Below are positions 1 to 6,297 of a DNA stretch of 7,884 nucleotides, piece by piece (position 1 is the stretch's first letter; every line of letters starts with the position of its first letter). The translations under genes and the position numbers were made by a program. A model generated the notes under the pieces. That model was not told the DNA's origin, made no database searches, and saw only the letters and a program-made list of their open reading frames with translations. This DNA is from Victivallales bacterium (GTDB lineage Bacteria > Verrucomicrobiota > Lentisphaeria > Oligosphaerales > Oligosphaeraceae): assembly GCA_017458805.1 (NCBI GenBank), contig JAFTAC010000526.1, forward strand, positions 1-7,884, given 5' to 3'.

Positions 1-792
1 ATAGCAGCCTTCCATAAAAGCGTCTGCAACTACAGGCCCGTGGAGGATGTCGTCAAGGAGGCGAGGGAATCGAAAAACAGGGCCATCTTCTTCATCGACG
101 ACAACATCGGCTCCAACAAGGAGCGCGCCAAACGCCTCTTCACGGAGTTGATTCCGCTAAAGATACAATGGTTCAGCCAGATATCCACCTCGTTTCTGGA
201 GGATGAGGAGATGGTCGCCCTCATGCGCAGGAGCGGCTGCCTGGGCGTGCTCATCGGCTTCGAGAGCTTCAACCCGAAGAACCTGGAGCAGATGAACAAG
301 AAGTGGAACATCGGCATCGACCGCTACGAGAAGGTGCTGGCCAGGCTGACGCGCCACCACATCTTCGTCTATGGCACCTTCATCTTCGGCTATGACGAGG
401 ACGACGAGGCGACCTTCGACCGCACGCTGGATTTCGCCCTGCGCAACAATCTCATTCTGGCCGCCTTCAACCACCTGATGCCCTTCCCAGGCACCCCGCT
501 CTACGAGGAGATGAAGCCCCGCCTGCGCTACGACAAATGGTGGCTGGGCAACCAATGCCGCTTTGCGGAAGTGGTCTTCACCCCCGCCAAATTGAGCGCG
601 GATCGCCTCGGCGAGCTCTGCTATCTCTACAAAAAGAAGTTCTACGCATGGCCGAACCTGCTTCGCCGTGCCTGGGGCCTGAAAGGCTGCCTGCTGGCCA
701 ACTGGTCGCTGATGTGGGACTTCTTCAAATACAACATCATCTGCAATCGGGAAACCACGCAGCGCAGGGGATTCGCCATTGGAAACGAGTGA
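1..792 (+). CDS. Radical SAM protein, probably B12-binding type, C-terminal part (5' end outside window)
   Basis: The reading frame is open from base 1 to a TGA at 790-792, giving 263 visible residues. A GTG at 40 could serve as a start, but the residues before it (ending CNYRP) read as family sequence, so the gene most likely begins upstream. Seen: the strand motif FFIDDNI, then WFSQIS, the SGC..VLIGFES segment and MPFPGTPLY. This order is typical of the TIM-barrel second half of B12-binding-domain radical SAM proteins (relatives of BchE and HpnP). In that family the cobalamin domain and the CxxxCxxC cluster motif lie N-terminal, so here they would be upstream of the window. These enzymes use S-adenosylmethionine and a 4Fe-4S cluster to methylate or rearrange unactivated carbons. 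The substrate is unknown. The last about 70 residues are basic and aromatic (YKKKFYAWPNLLRRAW). The gene overlaps the next by 14 bp, so it is the first visible member of the operon. Confidence 0.85.
   Translation: MAAFHKSVCNYRPVEDVVKEARESKNRAIFFIDDNIGSNKERAKRLFTELIPLKIQWFSQISTSFLEDEEMVALMRRSGCLGVLIGFESFNPKNLEQMNKKWNIGIDRYEKVLARLTRHHIFVYGTFIFGYDEDDEATFDRTLDFALRNNLILAAFNHLMPFPGTPLYEEMKPRLRYDKWWLGNQCRFAEVVFTPAKLSADRLGELCYLYKKKFYAWPNLLRRAWGLKGCLLANWSLMWDFFKYNIICNRETTQRRGFAIGNE
766..770 (+). promoter_or_regulatory. Ribosome binding site that supports a TTG start
   Basis: AGGGG lies 8 nt before TTG at 779, inside the 3' end of the preceding gene. No ATG or GTG nearby would start the same frame at a suitable distance, and the first in-frame ATG (845) would remove the first strand of the GNAT fold. 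This supports TTG as the real start. Confidence 0.55.
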
Positions 793-1855
793 AATAAAGT
801 TCAGACTGGCCACCCAAGCCGACAACGACGGGATCCTGCGGCTGATGCACTCCATTGTCATGCCTGGGGACATCGAGCTCATCTACATGAAGAGCCCTGA
901 TTTCTTCAAGGCGGTGACAACGCAGGGGAAGACGCAGCAGGTGCTCGTGGCGTGCCGTGAGGACGGCGAAATCGTCGCCACGGGCGTAAGGGCACTGCGG
1001 CGCGCCACCGTCAATGGCGAGGCGCAGACCATCGGCTACCTCGGCGAGCTGCGTATCGCCCCCGAGGCCAGGCATCTGCGCGTGCTCTTCAACGGCTACA
1101 AGGCAATGAAGGCACTCATGACGGACGGGCAGAGCCTTCTTCACATCACCACCATCGTGGAAGGCAACCGCAACGCAAAAGTCGCCCTGACATGGAAGAA
1201 CAAATACAGCACCATCCCGAACTATGTTGACCTCGGCCTCCTCAAGACCTACTTCATCTTCCCATTCCTCTGGAAACGCCGCTGCAAATACGACATCGAA
1301 CACGGCAGCCTCGCAAACCTGGACGCCATCGTGGATTTCATCGCCGCCAAGGCGAAAGAACGGCAGTTCTACCCCGTCTATACGCGGGAGGAGTTTCTCG
1401 CCCTGCCCGATTTCCACATAGCGGATTTCCATGTCGTGCGCGAAGGCGGCAGCATCGTCGGCGTGGGCGCCCTTTGGAACCAGACGGGCTTCAAGCAGAT
1501 GCTCGTCAACAAATACAACGGGACGATGAAGCTGCTGAAAATGCTCTTCAGCCGCTTCCTGCCAGACGAGGGCGAGGTCATCGCCAACGCCTGCCTCTCG
1601 TTTGTCGCCATCCAGGATGACCGCGCCGAGGTGCTGGAGGCACTTCTCGCGCACATCTACAACGACCTGCGCAAGACAAAAGTGCACTACTTTATGGTGT
1701 GCTTGCACGAACGCGACCCGCTGAACGCAGCCGTGCGCCATTTTCCAAAGCTCACCTACAGGAGCCGCCTTTATGCCGCCGACTATGCAGACGAGAAGGC
1801 TATCCGCTCCCGCATCGACAACAGAGTTCCATACGTGGAGGTTGCAACCCTATGA
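779..1855 (+). CDS. GNAT-like acyltransferase with two GNAT-type lobes
   Basis: The product has 358 residues. The N-terminal part, about residues 6-145, follows the GNAT order: IKFRLATQADNDGILRLM (strand 1/helix 1), a strand VLVACREDGEIVATG, then GYLGELRIAPEARHLRVL, which matches strand 4 plus a degenerate acetyl-CoA pyrophosphate loop, and EGNRNAKVAL, a motif-B-like N..A..L pattern. Residues about 180-335 look like a second, more diverged lobe (DFHVVREGGSIVGVGALWN and a long C-terminal strand/helix set). GNAT proteins transfer acyl groups from acyl-CoA or acyl-ACP to amines; the substrate here is unknown. The start is TTG with AGGGG 8 nt upstream. It overlaps the preceding radical SAM gene by 14 bp and the next gene by an ATGA junction, so it is probably translated with them. 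The loop lacks the clean Q/RxxGxG/A form, so activity on acyl-CoA is not certain. Confidence 0.72.
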   Translation: METSEIKFRLATQADNDGILRLMHSIVMPGDIELIYMKSPDFFKAVTTQGKTQQVLVACREDGEIVATGVRALRRATVNGEAQTIGYLGELRIAPEARHLRVLFNGYKAMKALMTDGQSLLHITTIVEGNRNAKVALTWKNKYSTIPNYVDLGLLKTYFIFPFLWKRRCKYDIEHGSLANLDAIVDFIAAKAKERQFYPVYTREEFLALPDFHIADFHVVREGGSIVGVGALWNQTGFKQMLVNKYNGTMKLLKMLFSRFLPDEGEVIANACLSFVAIQDDRAEVLEALLAHIYNDLRKTKVHYFMVCLHERDPLNAAVRHFPKLTYRSRLYAADYADEKAIRSRIDNRVPYVEVATL

Positions 1856-2562
1856 ACAGGCTTACAAGCCAGATTATCACCATCGGCGAGGTTACGGAGG
1901 AGGTCATCCTCCGCATGGCGGAGCTTATGTCCTTCACGTATGGCGGCACCAGCATCTACAAGGTACGGCGTGACCTCGCTGAAAAACAGTTCATCCTGCT
2001 GCTTTACGGCGAAGACGGCGCCATCGAGGGCTTCTCCACCATCCAGCTTTTCGACAGTGTATTCCGTGGGAGGCCCGTGAAAATCGTCTATTCAGGGGAC
2101 ACCGTCATCCAGGAGGAATCACGAGGGCAGACGGTTCTAATGCACGACTGGTGGCAGTTCACCTGCACCGTCCAACGGCAGTTCAGAGGGATGGATGTCT
2201 ATTGGATGCTGATTTCAAAAGGCTGGCGCACCTACAAGCTGATACCGCTCTTCTACAAGGAGCACTATCCACGCCCCGACATGGAGACTCCCCCAGATTT
2301 CCAGGCATTTATGGATGAGCTCGGCAACCGCAAGTTCCCTGGCGAATACCACGACGGCCTCATCATCCCGTCGGAGCCTGATTTTCTGAAAAATGCGGAG
2401 ACGGACGTTCCCGAACGCCGCAGAAACGACCCCGACGTCCAATTCTTCATCGCAAAGAATCCTGGCTTCGGCAGGGGGGACGAGCTGCTCTGCATCACAC
2501 GACTTGCCCCCGACAACCTGACCAAGACAGGCAGGAGGGTTCTGAATGACGAACTGGATTGA
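1852..2562 (+). CDS. GNAT-like protein of unknown substrate
   Basis: The product has 236 residues. The start ATG at 1852 overlaps the previous stop as ATGA, with GGAGG at 1837-1841 (10 nt spacer). A longer frame from 1699 would overlap the upstream gene by more than 150 bp and is unlikely. Seen: an N-terminal helix VTEEVILRMAELMSFTY, a strand pair FILLLYGEDGAIEGFSTIQLF, then VKIVYSGDTVIQEESRGQTVL, which resembles GNAT strand 4 followed by a loop and helix. A second strand/helix pair (DVYWMLISKGWRTYKLIPLFYKEHYPRP) follows. The C-terminal about 70 residues include the block FFIAKNPGFGRGDELLCITRL. From memory, similar blocks occur in uncharacterised bacterial GNAT-like proteins; no specific reaction is known to me. 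It lies between a GNAT-like gene and a GH3 gene, with a 17-bp overlap downstream, so it probably works in the same pathway. Confidence 0.65.
   Translation: MNRLTSQIITIGEVTEEVILRMAELMSFTYGGTSIYKVRRDLAEKQFILLLYGEDGAIEGFSTIQLFDSVFRGRPVKIVYSGDTVIQEESRGQTVLMHDWWQFTCTVQRQFRGMDVYWMLISKGWRTYKLIPLFYKEHYPRPDMETPPDFQAFMDELGNRKFPGEYHDGLIIPSEPDFLKNAETDVPERRRNDPDVQFFIAKNPGFGRGDELLCITRLAPDNLTKTGRRVLNDELD
2533..2539 (+). promoter_or_regulatory. Strong ribosome binding site of the GH3 gene
   Basis: AGGAGGG is placed 6 nt before ATG 2546, inside the 3' end of the preceding gene. It is the best SD match in the window and fixes the GH3 start. It also suggests that this gene can be initiated independently of upstream translation. 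Confidence 0.7.
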
Positions 2563-3985
2563 CACAGCCCAGCTCACCACTTGCAATCTGGCATGGCTTC
2601 TCTCCTGCCTGCCAGACTACGCCGCATTCCACGCAGGATGCAACGCCGTGGCATCCGTGCAGATGAGCAAGCTCGCCTCGCTGCTGCACGCCAACGCCGA
2701 CACGGAGTTTGGGAGGCGGTGGCAGTTCGGCAAAATCCGCAGCTACGCCGACTGGAACAACGCCCTGCCTGTGCAGGAGTATGAGGATATCGAGCCATAC
2801 ATCGAACAGATCAAGGCGGGCGGTCAGAATCTCCTGACACGCGATAAGGTGCTTTTGCTGGAGCCGACCTCGGGTTCGTCGGGCGTTTCCAAGCTCATTC
2901 CCTACACGCAGGGGCTCAAGCGAGAGTTCCAGAGTGGCATCTCCGCCTGGATAGCGGACATCTTTCTCGCGATGCCCTCGCTGTTAACAGGCCGCTCCTA
3001 TTGGTCCATCTCGCCACCAACCCAGCGTGATTTCGGCAAATCCGCAGTAAAAATCGGCTTTGACGACGATTCGCAGTACCTCGGACGAATCGCCAGGCTC
3101 GTCGCACGGCGTGTCATGGCCGTGCCACCCGATTTTACGCATGCAAAGGAGTACCTCGCCGCCTGCCCTCGCCTCGCCTTTCTCTCCGTCTGGTCGCCCA
3201 CCTTCCTGGACAGCCTCTTTGGAGGAGACGTGGAATGCACGCTTGCGATGCGCAGCGTGAGGTTCATCAGCGCGTGGGGGGACGGTGCGTCCGCACAATT
3301 CACCCCGCTCATCAGCCGCTACTTTCCACAGGCGCCTTTCCAGCCCAAAGGGCTCATCTCGACGGAGTGCTTCGCCTCCTTCCCGCTCTTCGCCACAGAC
3401 CACAAGGCCGCCCTCGCCTACCGTTCCCACTTCTTCGAGTTCAAGAACTCGCATGGCGACCTCCACCCCGTGCAGGAGGTTCAGGAGGGCGAGCCATACA
3501 CGCTGGTGGTGAGCACCGCTGGCGGGCTCTATCGCTACAACACCCACGACATCGTCAAGGTCATAGGCACCTACCACGCCATCCCGCTCATCCAGTTTCT
3601 CGGCAGGGACAACCGCGTTTCAGACTTCTTCGGCGAGAAGCTGAACGAAACCTTCGTCGCAAACGCATGCAGACGCATTTTCGATGAATGCCACATCGCC
3701 CCCGCCTTCCATCTGATGACCTTCGCCAAAGACCACTACCTTCTGCTGCTGGATTGCAAAAACGCAGACTTCAACGCCCTCTCACAGCTGCTGGAAACAG
3801 AGCTTCAGAAGAACTACCACTATGAAAACTGCATTAAACTCGGGCAGCTGAAGCCCGTCCGATGCCTCCCCTGCCCCGACGGCGCCGCCCAATACATAGC
3901 CTTCTGCCAAAGCAAGGGGATGAAGCTCGGCGACATCAAGTTCAGGGAGATAGACACATCATTCTCAACGGAGCAACCGACATGA
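2546..3985 (+). CDS. GH3-family acyl-adenylating / acyl-acid amido synthetase
   Basis: The product has 479 residues. GH3 enzymes belong to the adenylate-forming (ANL) superfamily: they activate a carboxylic acid with ATP as the acyl-AMP and then join it to an amine, usually an amino acid. Plant members conjugate auxin or jasmonate; bacterial members are little characterised. Motifs seen: LLEPTSGSSGVSKLIPYT at residues 104-121 (ATP-binding loop, motif I), LISTECFAS at 270-278 (motif II), and LYRYNTHDIVKV at 328-339 (motif III; D335 fits the invariant Asp, but H334 stands where Gly is common). FLGRDNRVSDFFGEKLNE at 351-368 is the hinge into the small C-terminal domain. N-terminal PVQEYEDIEPYIEQIKAG (75-92) is also typical. 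It is shorter than plant GH3 proteins of roughly 600 residues, as bacterial ones usually are. It overlaps its upstream neighbour by 17 bp and meets the following mini-ORF at ATGA. Confidence 0.93.
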   Translation: MTNWIDTAQLTTCNLAWLLSCLPDYAAFHAGCNAVASVQMSKLASLLHANADTEFGRRWQFGKIRSYADWNNALPVQEYEDIEPYIEQIKAGGQNLLTRDKVLLLEPTSGSSGVSKLIPYTQGLKREFQSGISAWIADIFLAMPSLLTGRSYWSISPPTQRDFGKSAVKIGFDDDSQYLGRIARLVARRVMAVPPDFTHAKEYLAACPRLAFLSVWSPTFLDSLFGGDVECTLAMRSVRFISAWGDGASAQFTPLISRYFPQAPFQPKGLISTECFASFPLFATDHKAALAYRSHFFEFKNSHGDLHPVQEVQEGEPYTLVVSTAGGLYRYNTHDIVKVIGTYHAIPLIQFLGRDNRVSDFFGEKLNETFVANACRRIFDECHIAPAFHLMTFAKDHYLLLLDCKNADFNALSQLLETELQKNYHYENCIKLGQLKPVRCLPCPDGAAQYIAFCQSKGMKLGDIKFREIDTSFSTEQPT

Positions 3986-4056
3986 CCGCAAACTGGATTT
4001 CTACGCATCAAAGGGGCTTGACGATAGGTTCTTCCATAGAGCAACGGAGGTTTTGA
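3982..4056 (+). CDS. 24-codon mini-ORF between GH3 and radical SAM genes
   Basis: The ATG at 3982 overlaps the GH3 stop as ATGA and the frame ends in TGA at 4054-4056, directly before the ATG of the next gene. CGGAG at 3969-3973 gives an SD-like site 8 nt upstream. The peptide begins MTANWISTHQRGLTIGSS and ends IEQRRF; it has no Cys and no membrane segment. Its first residues resemble the GH3 N-terminus (MTNWIDTAQ). It may be translated and used to carry ribosomes across the 71-nt gap, it may be a small precursor peptide for the adjacent radical SAM enzyme, or it may be a chance frame. The junctions on both sides are what make it worth listing. Confidence 0.35.
   Translation: MTANWISTHQRGLTIGSSIEQRRF
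4045..4050 (+). promoter_or_regulatory. Ribosome binding site of the second radical SAM gene
   Basis: CGGAGG lies 6 nt before ATG 4057, inside the mini-ORF. It supports 4057 as the start over the in-frame ATG at 4078 (M8). Confidence 0.65.
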
Positions 4057-5214
4057 ATGTCAGTGAAACGTGAACCAATGGAACTGCAGTGGACTTTGCG
4101 CACCGCCCCCCACGCCGTGCTGGACATCCTGCGCGGATGCAACGTCAAATGCCGCGCATGCTACAACAGCACGGCCAAGCTCACCTGCCGTTCGTTTGAG
4201 CAGGTGAAGGCGGACTCCGAGACCATCATGGCCTTCAGACCTGTCAGCACCTTCGGTCTCATCGGCGGCGAGCCGCTCCTCCACCCTGACCTGCTCTCCA
4301 TCATCCGCTTCCTCAAGGAACGGCGGCACTCGGTTGAAATCTTCACCAACGGCATGCTGCTGACGCCGCAGTTTTGCAGGGAGCTTGCCGACGCGGGCAC
4401 CGACCTGGTTTTCATGCACATCGGTCTGGGCCAGATCAGGAAGGACCTCCCCGACAATCAATCGACGGAGGCGGTCAACAAGCTGCGGGACGAGAAGGCG
4501 AAGATGGTGGTCGATGCGGGCATGGAGGCCGCCTTCAGCGTCACCCTGCAGCGTGACACCTTGAACGAGCTGCCGAATCTCGTGCGTTATTTCCTCGCAT
4601 CGCCCTATCTCTCCTACTGCCTTGTCACACTCTACCGCGACACGGAGAAAACAGGGCAATTGGAAGGCTCCCTCGAAGAGGGCATCAGAGGCACTTTCAC
4701 CCCCTACTCCTCCCCGCAGGAACTCTCCATGAACGAGCTGCAGGAAGTGCTAGCTCAACAAGGAATGCAGCCATTCACCCACATTCTGAACAGCGTCTCC
4801 CGCGACACTCCAGGCTGGGTGAACTACATGACTGCCGTGGCGTTTGGCAATGTGGAAACACGCCTGCTCCATTGCCTTCCCTCACCTTTCGAGAAGTGGT
4901 ATGTCGCTCGATACTACAAAAAACACGGACGCTACCCCTTCTACAACCGCCCAAATCCCCTTGCAGCACGCGCCCAGCTCCTCCTGAACGGGCTGTGCGG
5001 CAATTGGCAAAACCTCCCCTTCCTGCTGCGAAACCTCTTCAGGCGCATCATGCTGAAACGCCTGATTGTCCAGAGCATCGCCCACCTTGCACCCGACGGC
5101 AGGCTCGATTTCTGCTCCAACTGCCCTGACATCACTGTCAAAGACGGCAAGGTTGTCCCTGTTTGCGTCTGTGACAACATGAGCAGGGGTAGGAAATTGG
5201 AAATTAGAAATTAG
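4057..5214 (+). CDS. Radical SAM enzyme with a C-terminal cysteine cluster
   Basis: The product has 385 residues. The canonical 4Fe-4S motif is CNVKCRACY, with C28, C32 and C35. It is followed by STFGLIGGEPLLHPDL (residues 64-79), whose GGEP at 70-73 contacts the methionine of SAM, and by VEIFTNGMLL (93-102). Near the end, CSNCPDITVKDGKVVPVCVC holds C353, C356, C370 and C372, enough for an auxiliary iron-sulfur cluster or a zinc site; it is shorter than a full SPASM domain. The region about 210-340 is basic and aromatic and I do not recognise it. The reaction is unknown; such enzymes modify peptides or small molecules. The gene follows the mini-ORF with no gap. The last residues (RKLEIRN) and the TAG stop are encoded by an AAATTAG heptamer array, so the native C-terminus has probably been rewritten, at low cost because it lies beyond the Cys cluster. 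Confidence 0.9.
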   Translation: MSVKREPMELQWTLRTAPHAVLDILRGCNVKCRACYNSTAKLTCRSFEQVKADSETIMAFRPVSTFGLIGGEPLLHPDLLSIIRFLKERRHSVEIFTNGMLLTPQFCRELADAGTDLVFMHIGLGQIRKDLPDNQSTEAVNKLRDEKAKMVVDAGMEAAFSVTLQRDTLNELPNLVRYFLASPYLSYCLVTLYRDTEKTGQLEGSLEEGIRGTFTPYSSPQELSMNELQEVLAQQGMQPFTHILNSVSRDTPGWVNYMTAVAFGNVETRLLHCLPSPFEKWYVARYYKKHGRYPFYNRPNPLAARAQLLLNGLCGNWQNLPFLLRNLFRRIMLKRLIVQSIAHLAPDGRLDFCSNCPDITVKDGKVVPVCVCDNMSRGRKLEIRN

Positions 5215-5249
5215 AAATTAGTAATTAGAAATTAGAAATTGGAAATTAG
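5194..5249 (+). repeat. Heptamer tandem array (AAATTAG, 8 units)
   Basis: Eight head-to-tail 7-bp units: AAATTGG, AAATTAG three times, TAATTAG, AAATTAG, AAATTGG, AAATTAG. The array begins inside the radical SAM gene and provides its stop codon at 5212-5214. A 7-bp period with a TTAG core is shared with the arrays at 5363 and 6188. Heptanucleotide short tandem repeats are known from other bacteria, for instance filamentous cyanobacteria; their function is not settled. Confidence 0.92.
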
Positions 5250-5315
5250 TATTTCAAACCTTGAAGCATATACCAAAATGGTGAATCAAAACGCCTATTC
5301 CAAGCACAATGCCAC

Positions 5316-5344
5316 TTGAAACTTACCTCTTTCAGGAGTATATT
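5316..5344 (+). promoter_or_regulatory. Possible sigma70-type promoter for the PHP gene
   Basis: TTGAAA at 5316-5321 and TATATT at 5339-5344 are separated by 17 bp, in A+T-rich intergenic DNA 43-71 bp before the PHP start. TATTAT at 5341-5346 is an alternative -10 with a 19-bp spacer. The rest of the gap between 5250 and 5362 shows no ORF and no clear terminator. Confidence 0.42.
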
Positions 5345-5362
5345 ATTTTAGTGTGGAAATAA

Positions 5363-5390
5363 CTAACCACTAATCACTAACCACTAATGG
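5363..5390 (+). repeat. Heptamer tandem array (CTAACCA type, 4 units)
   Basis: Units CTAACCA, CTAATCA, CTAACCA and CTAATGG. This is the reverse complement of the TGGTTAG-type array at 6188-6229, so the two are inverted around the PHP gene. The last unit contains the ATG start codon of that gene (5387-5389). Confidence 0.88.
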
Positions 5391-6205
5391 ATAATAGACA
5401 AGTCAATTTACATTGCCATACCTACCTCTGCAAGCACGCAGTAGGCACTGTTCGAGAGTACTGCCAGAAAGCAATCGAGCAGGGGCTGCGCGTTCTGGGG
5501 TTCTCCGAGCACTCCCCTTTTCCGGACAACCGCTACCCAAGCACCCGCATGGACTACACGCAGCTGGAGCAGTATTGCCAGGCCATCGACGAGGCGCGCA
5601 GGGAGTTTCCACAGCTCACCATCCTGAAGGGGCTTGAAATTGACGTTGATCCCGCCTATCCGCTGGAGTTCTACCAGAAGGAGCTCAAGGAGCGACTGCA
5701 CCTGGACTTCATCTCCTCGGGCGCGCACTTCGTCCACGGCGCCGATGGCAAACCTATTTTTGCACGCACGAATGCCCATTATCCGCTGGAGCTTGTTCGC
5801 ATGTTCATGGAGAAGAACATATTTCTGATGAAATGCGGCCTCTTCGACTATATCACCCACCCCGACATGATCAGTGGTTCCATCGATGCCTGGACTCCCG
5901 AAATCAAGGCTCTCTTCGCACAGGTGATGCAGGTTTCGGTTGAATGTGGCGTGCCTCTTGAAATCAACGCCTACGGGTATCGGAAGCCAATCATCGACTA
6001 CCCGTCGGGGAGCCGCCACGCCTATCCATGGCCGCCCGTCTGGGAAGTCGCCGCTGAATACGGCGTCTCCTGCGTTGTCAGCTCCGACGCGCATCGCCCC
6101 GAAGACGTCTTCGGCAACATGGACGACGTCTTCGCCATCGCCGAGAAGAACGGCCTCCGCTGCGTCAATGCAGAGCTGGCGGCCAAATTAGTGGTTAGTG
6201 GTTAG
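5387..6205 (+). CDS. PHP-domain phosphatase, histidinol-phosphatase (HisJ/HisK) family
   Basis: The product has 272 residues, the normal size for this family. PHP proteins are trinuclear-metal phosphoesterases; HisK-type members release phosphate from L-histidinol phosphate. Metal-ligand motifs seen in order: NLHCHTYLCKHA (H9, H11, H17), GFSEHSPF (E41, H42), GLEIDVDP (E84), SSGAHFVHG (H114), DYITHPDM (H158), LEINAYG (E192) and SSDAHRPEDV (D234, H236). All expected catalytic blocks are present, so the enzyme looks intact. No histidine-biosynthesis gene is nearby, so the substrate may be another phosphate ester. An in-frame TAA lies 6 bp before ATG 5387, so the start cannot be further upstream. 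There is no SD; the upstream bases are heptamer repeats. The last four codons and the TAG stop (6203-6205) come from the downstream array. Confidence 0.9.
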   Translation: MDNRQVNLHCHTYLCKHAVGTVREYCQKAIEQGLRVLGFSEHSPFPDNRYPSTRMDYTQLEQYCQAIDEARREFPQLTILKGLEIDVDPAYPLEFYQKELKERLHLDFISSGAHFVHGADGKPIFARTNAHYPLELVRMFMEKNIFLMKCGLFDYITHPDMISGSIDAWTPEIKALFAQVMQVSVECGVPLEINAYGYRKPIIDYPSGSRHAYPWPPVWEVAAEYGVSCVVSSDAHRPEDVFGNMDDVFAIAEKNGLRCVNAELAAKLVVSG

Positions 6206-6229
6206 TGGTTAGTGGTTAGTGGTTAGTGG
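6188..6229 (+). repeat. Heptamer tandem array (TTAGTGG, 6 perfect units)
   Basis: Six identical 7-bp units run from 6188 to 6229. Because 7 is not a multiple of 3, the array presents stop codons in each frame; the PHP frame stops in the third unit. It is inverted relative to the array at 5363-5390. Perfect identity suggests recent expansion. Confidence 0.95.
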
Positions 6230-6297
6230 GGATTAGAGACGTATCGTTAAATGAAGCACAAAAATGGTAGTCAGCTGTAACTTTTGCATGATTATTG

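Noticed and set aside
157..882. 241-codon frame on the minus strand (with similar ones at 737-1741, 2984-3577, 4060-4659 and 5408-6094)
   Set aside because: Each lies opposite a clear family-assigned + strand gene in G+C-rich DNA, where antisense frames stay open by codon bias; none shows a recognisable domain.
1699..1851. Longer start for the second GNAT-like gene
   Set aside because: It would overlap the upstream gene by 157 bp and adds an Arg/Pro-rich, shadow-like segment; ATG 1852 has GGAGG and an ATGA junction.
5194..6229. CRISPR array
   Set aside because: The repeats are 7-bp units with no spacers.
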